From Polytrichum commune (Eukaryota > Streptophyta > Polytrichopsida > Polytrichales > Polytrichaceae): a DNA stretch of 64,000 bases. Shown one piece after another: positions 43,135-53,534 of this stretch. The stretch covers positions 15,624,001 through 15,688,000 of the forward strand of contig OX485809.1 of NCBI GenBank assembly GCA_950295325.1. The letters run 5' to 3'. Position numbers and translations under genes: made by a program. The notes under the pieces were generated by a model. That model was not told the origin of the DNA, made no database searches, and saw nothing but the letters and a program-made list of their open reading frames with translations. How positions within the stretch are numbered: position 1 is the stretch's first letter; each line of letters begins with the position of its first letter.

Positions 43135-43191
43135 ATCCTTGGCCTTCAAACGTGGTGAAGGGCTTAGCTAGGTTCAATTCCTGCCAAGGAT
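43135..43191 (+). other. Compact tRNA-like fold with box B (GGTTCAATTCC)
   Basis: An 8-bp outer stem (ATCCTTGG/CCAAGGAT) encloses a CTTCA/TGAAG arm with a seven-base loop and a TAGG/CCTG arm holding TTCAATT. That is acceptor, anticodon and T arms in the tRNA order, without a D arm. Position 33 of the loop is not U and the T stem is weak, so a normal cytosolic tRNA is unlikely. It lies just past the hAT remnant. Confidence 0.35.
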
Positions 43192-43446
43192 AGCACTTAG
43201 TACTCAAATTTTGAATTTAAAGCCTACAACATTAAAAGATATGAAGGATTTTAACCTACTAAAAATTAGTTTTGAAGGCAATTGGCGGGTAACTTAAAAA
43301 TTCAAAAGGTTTTCAACTTACAAAAATTTGATATTGTAGGATGCAACCTATGCCATGAGGGAAATAGCCTATGCCCTTTTAAAGAGGTAGGCAATTAACC
43401 TCAATAACTTCAAAAACTTTTCGGACCATGGTGTGAAGTGGCCCTT

Positions 43447-44090
43447 GTGGCCCTCCCTACCTAACTTTAGCTAAGCCTAAAAGTTGGTTCTAAAAACACG
43501 GCCTTCACACCATCGACATTATCTAGTGCCGAGCCTAGTTGGCAAATGATGTGGCATGGCTTAAAAGTGTCACCTCCCGCCCAATGAACAAGGAGAACTG
43601 GCCGCCAGTTATAGATGAATTGGTTGAGTTTGACAAATAACCGGTTGAAGTTCAAGGCTTCAGGAAATTTACCGATCATTTATAGAATATACCTCAAATA
43701 ATTGAAGAAAAACCGAAAGATGTCAACATGTAACTGGTTGGATTTGGAAACATTGGGATCTTGACCGCTTATGCTCAAAATCCTCCCTGAACACTGCTCC
43801 CGCCCTTGTGATTGGTTGCTTTTAGTCTTAGCTATGAGGGCACGAGGAGCTTCATTAACAAAAAGCAATGGTGAGATAGATGAGTAGTAAGGCATTTGGG
43901 GATAGGACAAAAACTATCCAACATTTCATTGTTTGGTAGATAAAAAAATGACCATGTGTGAAAGCTACTTAACTAAAACCTACTCGACACTCTCCGGAGC
44001 AAGTTCTTGTTGGTGCATTGGGAGAGCCGGACGCCTCCGCTACAACCGAGGGAGCTTTACCCGGTTTTTAGGAAAAACTTTGGTTATTTG
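43447..44090. mobile_element. MITE family 2 copy A, interrupted
   Basis: It begins cctaactttagctaagcc and shares ggccttcacaccatcgacat and gcaagttcttgt...gcattggga with copy B directly to its right and with inverted copy C (46467-47691). Between about 43575 and 43795 it holds the same module as the family 1 MITE at 13519-13720, which copy B lacks. Confidence 0.7.
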
Positions 44091-44093
44091 GTC

Positions 44094-44651
44094 AATGCCC
44101 CCTTCCCACCTCACTTTAGCTAAGACTAAAAGTTGGTTCTAACAACCCGGCCTTCACACCATCGACATTATCTAGTGCCAAGCCTAGTTGGCAAATGATG
44201 TGGCATGGCTTAAAAGTGGAGGTTTAAAGCCTCAAGCACCGACCCCCCCCCCCCCCCCAATCGGTACCTAAACATGAGGCAAGAATGTAGGACTTTTAAA
44301 AGTGTTGCCTCCCGCCCTTGTGATTGGTTGTTTTTTAGTCTTAGCTATGAGGGCACGAGGAGCTTCATTAACAAAAACCGATGGTAAGATAGGTGAGTAG
44401 TAAGGCATTTGGGGATGGGACAAAAACTACCCAACATGTCATTGCTTGGCAGATAAAACCATGAACATGTGTGAAAGCTACTTACCTAAAACCTACTTGA
44501 AAATCTCCGGAGCAAGTTCTTGTAGGTGCATTGGGATAGTCGGGTGCCTCCGCTATAACCGAAGGAGCTTTACTCGATTTTTAGGAAATACTTTGGGTCT
44601 TAGCTAAAGTCAGGTGGAAAGGGGGGATAAGTCAGGTGGGGAGGGGGCATT
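44094..44651. mobile_element. MITE family 2 copy B
   Basis: The left end AATGCCCCCTTCCCACCT...CTTTAGCTAAG is matched inverted at the right by CTTAGCTAAAG...AGGTGGGGAGGGGGCATT, with a partial second repeat of the right end. A run of 17 C lies at about 44246-44262. No clear target duplication. Copies A and B sit head to tail. Confidence 0.7.
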
Positions 44652-44656
44652 ACATT

Positions 44657-44930
44657 CACGTAACCGGTTGGCCGCTTTGTTTCGCCGAGGTGGCACTACA
44701 CGATTGGCTATGAGCACACAGGTTTGCAGACGATAACCTCGACATCCCAGCCAGTTATGATCATCTAAATCGGATATGTTGAAGAAGACGACAGGTGACC
44801 CACTGTTTAGGTCACCTGCGCGGCTCAACAAAGCAGCCAACCGGTTACGTCCGGTAATCGTTTTATTGGAACCGGTCATCAGTGCAGAACCGGTTCTGCA
44901 CCGATAACCGGTTCCAATAAAACGATTACC
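44657..44930. mobile_element. Foldback cluster rich in AACCGGTT palindromes
   Basis: ACGTAACCGGTTGGCCGCTT at 44657 is matched inverted by AAGCAGCCAACCGGTTACGT at 44831-44850. Immediately after, 44853-44930 forms a nearly perfect hairpin whose arms start GGTAATCGTTTTATTGGAAC, with an inner TGCAGAACCGGTTCTGCA palindrome. The whole cluster is wedged between MITE family 2 copy B and the TAA-type MITE at 44934. Element class unknown. Confidence 0.7.
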
Positions 44931-44933
44931 TAA

Positions 44934-45202
44934 GGGCATCGCCAGTGGATCTAGGTAAAGCTCACTGCAAACCAAAACCTATCTTTTGACTGACCTAAAA
45001 TTAGAAACTGAAATTACCATCATTAGAAGCACACCTAAATAAACGTGAGATATTTCTCAAGAAAAAAGAATTGTAAAAATTTGACGTAGGTGAAATCCCT
45101 CATTGAAAACACCACATTTTCAAAATTTAGAGGGAGTGCACCAAATCTTGCTTTAAAATGGAAAGATCCTCCCACACTCCCTCCAAATTTATGGCGATGC
45201 CC
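44934..45202. mobile_element. PIF/Harbinger-type MITE, family 3 (TSD TAA)
   Basis: GGGCATCGCCA at the left end is matched inverted by TGGCGATGCCC at the right. TAA flanks both ends (44931-44933 and 45203-45205). Interior inverted words aatttagagggagtg and cactccctccaaattt strengthen the foldback. 269 bp, non-coding. Confidence 0.85.
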
Positions 45203-45205
45203 TAA

Positions 45206-45560
45206 TACATTTTCCATGCTACTAAACTATACTAAGTTAGTACCATAGGCTCCAGAATAATACAGCCTAGTACCCGATTCACAAAAACAATTGTACACAT
45301 GTCAGTGGCATGTGATGCAAAAGTAGCTTTTAAAGGCGCCGGATATGTAACTTAACAAACTTGGCAAGGACACTGGCGACTGGACATTTGCGGATCCACG
45401 TTTCTGGGTCATCATAGGGTGGCTTCACCTACTCGAGCTCAGCAAAGGGCCGCTTCACTCGGGCCCCAAGTCAGTTGAGGTCAATCCGTGCCATCTCAGC
45501 CGTTGAGAGCATGGAAGTTGGGATTTGTCACTTCACACAAGGTCCCAAGGGATCTGTCTA
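45206..45560. other. Spacer between MITEs
   Basis: It contains cttcactcgggccccaag and cacttcacacaaggtccc words that resemble fragments of TAA-type MITE ends, but no intact element and no gene. Confidence 0.45.
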
Positions 45561-45820
45561 ATACCCCCATCGAGCGTGGCTCGGAGGCCAGGTTCGGGAG
45601 GGGGTGGCAGGGGTGGGGTAAAACCTGCCCCCTATTTTTTTAATTGGGTGGGGCCTTACTTGATCTCATAGGGGGCTTCCCAGAGTAATTTGGGGCCGCA
45701 GGACCCAAATTTAGCAAAAAAAAAAAAACCAAAAAAAGTCCCCAAGGGGCCAAAACGGGGAGGGCCAGAAAAATGAACCCCACCGAACCTGGCCTCCGAG
45801 CCACGCTCGATGGGGGTATT
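45561..45820. mobile_element. 260-bp foldback MITE with ~37-bp TIRs (TSD TA likely)
   Basis: The left arm starts ATACCCCCATCGAGCGTGGC and the right arm is its near-exact inverse ending at 45820, with one base of length difference. TA occurs outside both ends, which suggests a Tc1/mariner-type (Stowaway-like) insertion, but a three-base duplication is not excluded. The interior has G and A homopolymers. Confidence 0.75.
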
Positions 45821-45889
45821 TAGACCCACCCGGGTCCCAAGTCCCAAGTATGACATGGATATGCATAAGGTACGTACGTCTTAAGTGAC

Positions 45890-46215
45890 TCATTTTTTTA
45901 ATCGGACCCCTATGTTTGATTGGTATGTAGGTGGTTCGATGAGGATCGAAGTGCAAACATCTTAAAGACACGTGTTTCAAAGAGATTGGACTATGTCTTC
46001 GTATATTTATGATTACTCTACACTCGATAGCAAACACGATCGGGAGGACCTATGTATTCACTCAAGAAATCAACAAACATGCACTTTGGATAACCATAAC
46101 AAAGTTAGTGGAAGTCCGATTTTCAGTCCGGTTTTTGCAATTTAGCACGCGTTTTGATGTGTCGATCTACTCGGTAGAAGTTGGAGAACATGAAAAATGA
46201 ACCAAATAACACCCA
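45890..46215 (+). repeat. Dispersed repeat family R, full copy
   Basis: Collinear with 24535-24870. Landmarks are taatcggacccctatg, aaagagattggactatg, ataaccataac, gaagtccgattttca and gttggagaacatgaaa. It lies just right of the foldback MITE. Confidence 0.75.
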
Positions 46216-46262
46216 CCTTACCTTACATGGCAACACTTTTGGCATGTGAGTTATGGGAATTC

Positions 46263-46307
46263 CGTTGAGAGTTGGGTCGAGCAAAAAGCTAGACCCAACT
46301 CTCTCAA
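46263..46307. repeat. Short hairpin GTTGAGAGTTGGGTC
   Basis: GTTGAGAGTTGGGTC is followed after a 13-base loop by GACCCAACTCTCtCAAC, a 15-bp stem with one bulge. Too short for an element by itself. It may be a terminator-like or foldback remnant. Confidence 0.6.
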
Positions 46308-46466
46308 CACAAGCCCCGTGCATAATCAAAGATCTAACTTTGATGATAATTAACCATATTTTGATGGCATCTCGAGGCTCAATAGTTGGGACTTCGCCTC
46401 CGTGTTGGGACTTGCTAACATGAGTGGGTCTTGGGACTTGGGACTTGGGACTTGGGAACCGACCCT

Positions 46467-47691
46467 TATGTCCCCTCCACACCTAACTTTACCAAATAAC
46501 CAAAGTATTTCTTAAAAACCGGGGTGAAGCTCTCTCGGTTGTAGCGGAGGTATCCGGCAATCCCAATGCACCTACAAAAACTTGCTCTGGAGATTTTCGA
46601 GTAGGTTTTAGTTAAGTAGTCTTCACACATGTTCATTGTTTTATCTACTGAGCAATGACATGTTGGATAGTTTTTGCCCCATCCCCAAATGCCGTACTAC
46701 TCATCTATCTCACCATTGGTTTTTGTTAATGGAGCTCCCTCGAGCCCTCATAGCTAAGACTAAAAGCAACAATCACAAGGACGGGACGTGACACTTTTAA
46801 AAGTCCTACATTCTTGACTCATGTCTAGCTAGGTATCAACGAGAGGGTCAGTGCTCGAGGCTTAAAACCTCCACTTTTAGACCATGCCACATCATTTGCC
46901 AACTAGGGTCGGGATTAGATAGTGTCGATCAGTGATGATTTTTCACAAGGTCCCTAACATGTCCAGGGACATGTTCATAAAAAAAAACACATTTCCAGTG
47001 GACGGGTTCTTGGAAAATGAACCGGTTTTTGGACGTGTCAAATTCACTTTGGACGGGTTCTAAAAATAACAAATTGTTTGATATTTTTTTTCCAAAAAAA
47101 ATAAATGTAGAAATATCAGTTATATTATGTCATATATGACATGTGAATATAAGCATAATGCGATCGAACCACTAATACCCAATCAAAATATCAATCTTGA
47201 AGTGTTTGATTCACCTGCATACATTAATTCATCAACCACAAAATTTAGAATGGTGTGTACTAGAAAGATGAGAATTGACAGCAAAAGACAAAGAACTGAC
47301 GAACATTGAAGGCATAATTTGTCAAGATCCTATTGTTTCCAAGTGCAACCAGTCACATGTTGACATCTTTCGTTTTTTTTTTCCTTTTCTAAAATTTTAC
47401 CAACATTGTAAGAGACTTATTTATACCTCTTGCGGGATGGGTATTTTCATTTTCAAACCGGTTTTGGGACGGGTTGTTTTTTCGTTAACCTTTCCATGGA
47501 CGGGTTGGTCTAGAAATTACCGGTTTTGGGACGGGTTGCAATTTTTTTTGCCTTTCAATTCAAGGTTTTTGGACGTGGACGGGCAAAAACTTTGTGAAAA
47601 AACAGCCCTGGTGTCGATGGTGTGAAGGCCGTGTTTCTAGAACCAACTTCTAGACTAAATTAACTAAAGTCAAAGTGGGAAGGGGGCATTA
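46467..47691 (-). mobile_element. MITE family 2 copy C, inverted and split by a hAT insertion
   Basis: Read on the minus strand it follows copy B: AATGCCCCCTTCCCACTTTG, then the disrupted gcttcacaccatcgac word, then ...gcaagtt...gcattggga and a right end near 46467. The insertion at 46930-47610 lies exactly within the ccatcgacac word, so the host copy must be older than the insertion. Confidence 0.8.
46930..47610. mobile_element. Non-autonomous hAT element with perfect 8-bp TSD (GTGTCGAT)
   Basis: The left end CAGTGATGATTTTTCAC and inverted right end CAGGGCTGTTTTTTCAC match the CAG-type ends of hAT elements. GTGTCGAT occurs exactly outside each end (46922-46929 and 47611-47618). The 681-bp interior repeats acgggttctt/gacgggttg words near both ends and lacks a transposase frame. 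It may have been moved by a hAT transposase of the class left broken at 40844-43048, though I see no shared end sequence. Confidence 0.93.
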
Positions 47692-47699
47692 GGGGGTAC

Positions 47700-48642
47700 T
47701 CTAGATTCAATCTAGCATCCAACATCCACTTCGGTTGCTTCTTCTGCAAGTGCCACCGCTCGAGTCGACGAATGCGAGAGAGGGACACACTTGCACTGCA
47801 ACTGTTTCTTGGGAATCACACCAACCTTCTTTTCTGTTGTCCAATAGCACATGAATTCTTGTCCCAACAAATCAACTTTCGTTTCTTCGACCAATAGCAC
47901 ACAAGTTATTGCCCAAGCAAGTCACCTCGAACTCAAAATTCCGACGCAATCGGCTGGCTCTCTCCCTCTCTCTCGCTCTCTTTCTACAGGGTTGTGAAGT
48001 GGATCAGTACGACGACGTATGAAATTGCAACAAATTCTAGTCCAGAGTTAGACTATCTAATGGAGAGGCTGTGTCGCCACCCAAAACCCAAGAAGGTGGA
48101 ATCAGTATAATCTAGGAATTGTGAGGAATTTTTTCCGAGTCTAGAGTTCGATCGAAGGCATGAACTGCTCCTTCACGAGCTATTGGAGAGGTCGAGCCAC
48201 AACCCAACACCAAGAAAGTGAAGATTCGACGATAGGGTGTTTCTTGCTCCTTACCTCTCCTCGTCTAGAGCTTTAAGTCCCATGTCATGCCTTATCTTCA
48301 GAGTGGAAGTCAACCTAACGTCTACATATCTCTCTATATTTGAGTTCACTAGAAAGTTGCTACATTAATGCATGAGTTCGCTCTGGATCATACTTTATTC
48401 CTCAAACAAGGATCTAGAAACCAATTGATAGTGAGCCCAAGGAGTGAGAACTTGCTAGAGACTTGCTATAAAAGACTTGCTAGAATCAGAATACTTCCCT
48501 TTCATTTCCTTTTTATGTTTGTGGAAGGATTCGGAAAGTTTTTAGTTGTGGTTGTTGATTGTGCCTAAGTTGGAACAAGAGGAATTTTGGAGGGGAATTA
48601 AGGAGGAGGTTGTTTGTTTGTGGAATTATTTATTCTTAGAAG
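47700..48642. other. Upstream region of the seven-helix protein gene
   Basis: No supported coding region. A CTCTCT tract lies at about 47960-47995, and gagcttcaagtcc-like spacer follows. The frame 48368-48568 may be leader. The promoter cannot be placed. Confidence 0.4.
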
Positions 48643-50911
48643 ATGTCTCAACAAGTGGCGCTCATGTTTATGCCGGCGACCATGGGATACGTCAGAGACC
48701 ATGTGCCTTCCTTCTTTTACTACTTGTTTCCGAACTGGGTGGCTGAGCAGTGCCCAAGACCTTCTGTAGACATTCAGGTGAATTTTCTTCTCCTCGACCC
48801 TTGTTTCTTGAAGAATGTGAATGGCGCACTACGAGAATTGCGGCTCTCTTCCACTCGACAAGTATGAATTCCAAGAATATGGATTAAAAATCTACTGTTG
48901 TAGTAGATCATAAACCATCGAGTGGTATAGAACCAGTTGTAAAGAACCGCGATTCTCTGTAGTGGCGGTTATATTTTAATTGCTACAAGTTTTTTGAGAA
49001 CCCTCACAGCAGATTCTGGAATAGTAGCTAGTACAAGCAGTTTGTAACCGAATCTAATGTTCTCTAATCACTCCCCAAACTTAGCACTTTGTGAGTCTCC
49101 ATTAAACGATGGTTCGACATGTCAAATAGGTTATTTGTACCAAAGCATGTACTTTGGACATATGATTTTAATACTCCAGATGGAATGCTTTCCATGTACA
49201 ATCTGGACAATTGTGGAATTTGGACACAATTTTGGACATGGAAGACGTTCTAGTGTAGTCTAAACCTCAGGGTTTTAAGGTTTGACACACACACACCTCT
49301 CTTTGAAAATGCTAGAGTAGAGAAAGAGGTTTGTGACCGAATGCAGGATGGTTAGCTCTTAGTCCTTTTACTTATAACTCTTATATATAAGATGAGTGCA
49401 CCTAGTGTCATGAACTACGTAGTCTAATCAATATATATGTATCCGATCAAGAAAAGTAACCAACTAGCACCTGTTTTTTTTAAGGTAGACGAGCCTATTC
49501 TGGTTGCTTCTGTGAGGTTTGGCATGTTCTGATATGCAATAAATCCAGGGAGAAAATCCAGTCGAATAGCAAAGGTTGTACAAATTCAATGCGGCCATCA
49601 GAATGAGATTAAGGTGACTAAACCTTAATTTGTGACAAATTTCAAAGATCATTTATGTGATCGTCTTAAGGGTCCCTACAATGGTGAGCATTGTTTGGGT
49701 GATGAGCATTGGTATTATGGATATCTAACAAATGAGCTGTCGTATTATTCCTTAGATAATACGAGGAGTGTTTTATTAAGAGAATATGGAGTGCACCTAA
49801 TGTCATGAACTCATTTGAATTTGGTTAGGTGAGGATCAAACACCATAGAGACGTACGTTTAAAAGAGATTGGACTACGTCTTCAAATTTTATTAACTACT
49901 CGACACCCACCAGTGAACACAAATGCGAGGACTCATGATTTTCGGATAAGAAATCATAGACATGCACTTCCAATAACTATAACTACATCAGAGGAGCTCC
50001 GATTCTTAATCCGCTTTTCACTGATGCTTCATCTTAGATTTGCTAATGCACCACAAGTTTCGTTATGTTGATCTACTTGGTAGATGTTGGACAACATGCA
50101 AAAATAATTTGAATAAACTTACACATGTTAGTTGCATTCACGATATGCATTTCTTCTTTGGTTTTCATGTTTGCAGTTGCCATGGAGTTCTCCCGTCACC
50201 GTGTTTTGGCCGCTTGCCGCGTGCATGATAATCGCCGGTCTCATTCTCGGTTGGGGAGCGGGAGTCCACCTCATCACGCGTGCGCTTAGTCACAAGCCGG
50301 GTGACAATTGCCGAGGACTATTTGTTTGGTCCTTGTCATTTCTATCCTACGGTTTCATGTGCCTCGGAGGCTTCTTCTACCACGTCCTCCACATTGCACC
50401 GGTTTTCCAAGTGATGGATGTGGCGGCCACAGGTCTCTCCTCCATGTCGGCCATGGCCGGTTTCGCGGCCTTCTCCGGCATGTTTGATGACCGAACCTTA
50501 ACGCAACGATTGATTGTGTTGGCATTTTACCCCATCGTGGCATTCGCTGCTGTGGTCGGCCCTGTTTGGTTTCGCGAGCAACTTTACCTCATCCCAACAT
50601 TTCACGTCTTCGGAGTTGGGTTGAAATATATTCGTAAATGTGGAGTTCAAGCTCAAAAGGTGGAATTAGGAGCTACCCAACAATCGGCATTCAAGGCCGC
50701 GACGGCATGGTTGATTCTGGGCTCGTTGGGGTTCTGTGTGGGCTTGCTTTGTTTGTTTGCAGATAAATGGTGTTGTGTGCACTTGGGAGCTCAATTCAAC
50801 ATACTGTGGTGGATCTTCCTCGGAAGTAACCTTGCCATGTTCACACTTTACAGGTTCATCCTCATTGTTGACAAGAACAAATTGCAGTTCAAACATGTGA
50901 AATCTCAATAA
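48643..50911 (+). CDS. Seven-helix membrane protein, possibly CREST-like (ceramidase/PAQR type), two exons
   Basis: Exon 48643-48777 (MSQQVALMFMPATMGYVRDH..., 45 codons) and exon 50177-50911 join in phase at CAG|gtgaat ... ttgcag|TTG, giving 289 residues. About seven hydrophobic segments follow: near 54-76, 92-114, 121-143, 152-175, 183-200, 218-240 and 250-275. S102 lies in helix 2, H114 and H117 at its end, and D126 at the start of helix 3. The closing helix begins CVHLGAQFNILWWIF. This S..H..D..H order recalls the CREST superfamily of membrane hydrolases, but the usual final HxxxH reads N...W, so a metal site looks incomplete. The start is the first Met after an in-frame leader. Family is uncertain and function unknown. 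The intron (48778-50176) ends within 60 bp of a family R repeat. Confidence 0.75.
49825..50115 (+). repeat. Dispersed repeat family R, copy inside the membrane-protein intron
   Basis: Collinear with 24535-24870 and 45890-46215 (aagagattggactacg, ataactataactac, gctccgattcttaatcc, gatgttggacaacatg). It lies wholly in the intron, ending 61 bp before the acceptor used by exon 2. It could influence splicing. Confidence 0.75.
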
Positions 50912-51019
50912 CATATGGATTCATTTTGATCATCACAGGAGACAACAGCGCTCCTTCCATAGCTTAGTTCCGGCAACAAAACATCCACGATGCAGCGTCA
51001 ACAAGAAACTCGGACCTCC

Positions 51020-51245
51020 CCTGATGATTCAGTTAGCTTATTGAAAGCGCATGTTTGGTGATTCTTTGAATGTATAGATAGGTCTTCCCAATTTGTGTTC
51101 ACTATTGAGTGTGGAGTGATGAATGAAATTCAAAGAGTTTGTAGTCCAATCTCTTTTGAACATGTGTCTTTATAGTGTTTGTTCTTTCATCCTCACTTGA
51201 CCACACACCAATCAAATATAGATGTCCAACCAAAAAAAAGAGCAT
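51020..51245 (-). repeat. Dispersed repeat family R, inverted partial copy
   Basis: On the minus strand it reads gattggtgtgtggtcaag, acaaacactataaagacaca, aaagagattggacta and ctcaatagtgaacacaaatt, as in the other copies. It lies about 110 bp past the stop codon of the membrane-protein gene, so that gene is bracketed by two copies in opposite orientation. Confidence 0.75.
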
Positions 51246-52525
51246 CCGAATAACATTTGCATATATACCTTCTGAGTCTAAGGCTATGATTAAGGGTGAA
51301 GCGTCTCTCATTCACAGCAACCTACAACTGGTGTAGTCCAACCTTCAAAGTGGATGCCAAGAAATTGCACTGCAACAGACATGTGAAAAATCCAAAAACA
51401 AAGGCATGTGGCTTTGCCACAAGAAGCTTTGTCATAAAATGATAATTTTAAAGTAATTGTTTTTAATTACTAGCTCTTTTCGTATTAAATTGGGAAGTTC
51501 ACTGAGCTTCACCAATCCTTATTCATTAAGTTATAACATGCATTACCATGCATTATTATCACTCAAAGATAGTCTCGACAATGCCTCTATTTCATGATAT
51601 GGGACAAAGCCAATAAATTTGTTCCAGAGTTACATGAGGCAAAAGTGTTTGTCCTATGCATGTGGCTTAGCTTTGTGAACCTGACATGGACTTACATACA
51701 AGTCTTAGACTACGATCAAAGGTGAAACGCTCTCTCATACATGCCAACATGCATATGTTCATTAGAGACATGGTTGCTTTCTGGCACGTGAGAATCTAAG
51801 TTTCCATAAAGTAATCCCTCATAAGGAAATTTACCTCCCCACCTATTCTACAATTTTTGTGGAGAAAGTTTGAACACATTAGTGACTGAAATCTTAGAAA
51901 TCTGGGGGCGTGTAATATACCGTTGGAAAGGTCTTGAAAATACCATTCCAACGGTATTTACAAGTCCCCAAAAAAATATAATTGCAATCACAAAACAAAA
52001 AACAAAAAATACAATCATTTAGTGACTGCAAATCAAGCTGGTAAAAAAAAATAGAAAAACTGCAACCGATTTCGGTTGTTGTTTTTTTGGGCATAATTTT
52101 TTATGAGTGACACGAGTCTTTTGATTCAGAATGTCAAGCTGCACAATACTAACTTATTTTGCATAATGTGTGATTAGAATTGAATAATTAGAGGTGAGGT
52201 GTTTCATTTTGTGGTTGCTATTACAACCACTTAGAATTGGTAATGTTCATCTAGCAATTAGCTTATGCAATTAGTGAAGTGCATCATTTTGTGGCATGGT
52301 TACTTGAATCGAGAAGTACAAAGAGACATCGGTTACGTCTTGTCAGGCTTTGAAGACCTGCAAAACTGCTCCATCTTTCATTGTGGAGGAGACGTATACT
52401 CATGTTGGTGTATATTAATTGCGTCGGAAAATGGAGCATGGTTCTGGGAGCCTGTGGATTTGGAATGTGAATCGACAAAATTATGTACTTCCGAAGAAGG
52501 GTGACAATTGGTGTCGTGTTTGTGT
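51246..52525. other. AT-rich spacer
   Basis: No gene seen. A short palindrome (accgttggaa ... ttccaacggt) lies at about 51920-51952. The frame at 52265-52504 has normal composition but no recognisable domain. Confidence 0.45.
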
Positions 52526-52537
52526 AAGCTGTATTGA

Positions 52538-52900
52538 AGGCACCACGGGCCTTGGCTTGGTGGTTAGGGCTCATGGCCCCCAATGAGGAGGTTGTGGGTT
52601 CTATTCCCCACGCCGGCGTGGTGCTCACCACCTTAGTCCACCCAACTATGGTGGGGGTCCTTGGACCTTGTTGTATGGGTACCTCAAAGCCCTTTGGGGG
52701 GATACCATGTCCGGTGTCTTCAAGGCACTAGTGGCTAGCTAGGAACTAGTATAGTGTGTCACTATAGTATCCATCCTCGAAAGGGGAGAGTAGTATTGTC
52801 CCAATGTCCCCTTGTCCGGTGGGCATCGGGTCATTGGCATTACGAACGGACACTTTATTCACGTTGGCCCCTTAAAAGGGACCGGAGTTTCTATCTATCA
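52538..52900 (+). mobile_element. tRNA-derived SINE, copy 1
   Basis: The 5' end carries RNA polymerase III promoter words: box A-like TGGCTTGGTGGTTAGGGC at 52553-52570 and box B GGTTCTATTCC at 52597-52607, at tRNA-like spacing. The unrelated body ends in a (ATCT)n tail. Likely target duplication: AAGCTGTATTGA (52526-52537) and AAGCCGTATTGA (52901-52912), one mismatch. A SINE needs LINE-encoded reverse transcriptase supplied elsewhere. The frame across it is the SINE body, not a gene. Confidence 0.85.
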
Positions 52901-53152
52901 AAGCCGTATTGATTTCATGTAGTTTATGGTTAGTACACAAAAGCCCTTATTTCAAATGGAAGAGAACTATACTTATCCATCATGTTCATAATTCATGAAT
53001 AAGTATAGATTTACTTAAGACATAGTTACTCCCCGGACAAGTCACAAAGGGGAATAAACACAACAAAATTGCTCCAAGAAGCAATCAACTCCTTGACTTC
53101 CTAGGATCCCCCTCAAAATGTGTCAAACCAATCCAAAATACTTTGGTGAGCT

Positions 53153-53524
53153 AGATAGATAGATAGAAACTCCAGTCCCTTTTTAGCAAGGGGCCAGCGT
53201 GAATAAAGTGTCCGTTCGTAATGTCAATGACCTGATGCCCACCAGACAAGGGGACATTGGGGCAGTACTACTCTCCCCTTTCGAGGATGGGCACTATAGT
53301 GACACACTATACTAGTTCCTAGCAAGCCACAAGTGCCTTGAAGATACCGGACATGGTATCCCCCCAAAGGGCTTTGAGGTACCCGTACAGTAAGATCCAA
53401 GGACCCCCCAACATAGTTGGGTGGACTAAGGTGGTGAGGACCACGCCAGCATGGGGAATAGAACCCACAACCTCCTCACTGGGGGCCATGAGCCCTAACC
53501 ACCAAGCCAAGGCCCATGGTGCCA
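53153..53524 (-). mobile_element. tRNA-derived SINE, copy 2, opposite orientation
   Basis: Near-identical to 52538-52900 on the other strand, with the tail (TAGA)n at 53153-53166 and the tRNA-like head at the right end. Possible target duplication TTGGTGAGCT (53143-53152) and TTGGTTGGCT (53525-53534), imperfect. The two copies lie head-out with their tails facing each other, about 250 bp apart, so transcripts across both could form a long hairpin. Confidence 0.85.
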
Positions 53525-53534
53525 TTGGTTGGCT

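Noticed and set aside
44246-44262. Run of 17 C bases
   Set aside because: May be a sequencing or assembly artefact, or simple slippage inside MITE copy B. No functional inference made.
52534-52731. Frame MKAPRALAWWLGLMAPNEE
   Set aside because: It lies within the tRNA-like head and body of the SINE and recurs in the second copy for that reason.
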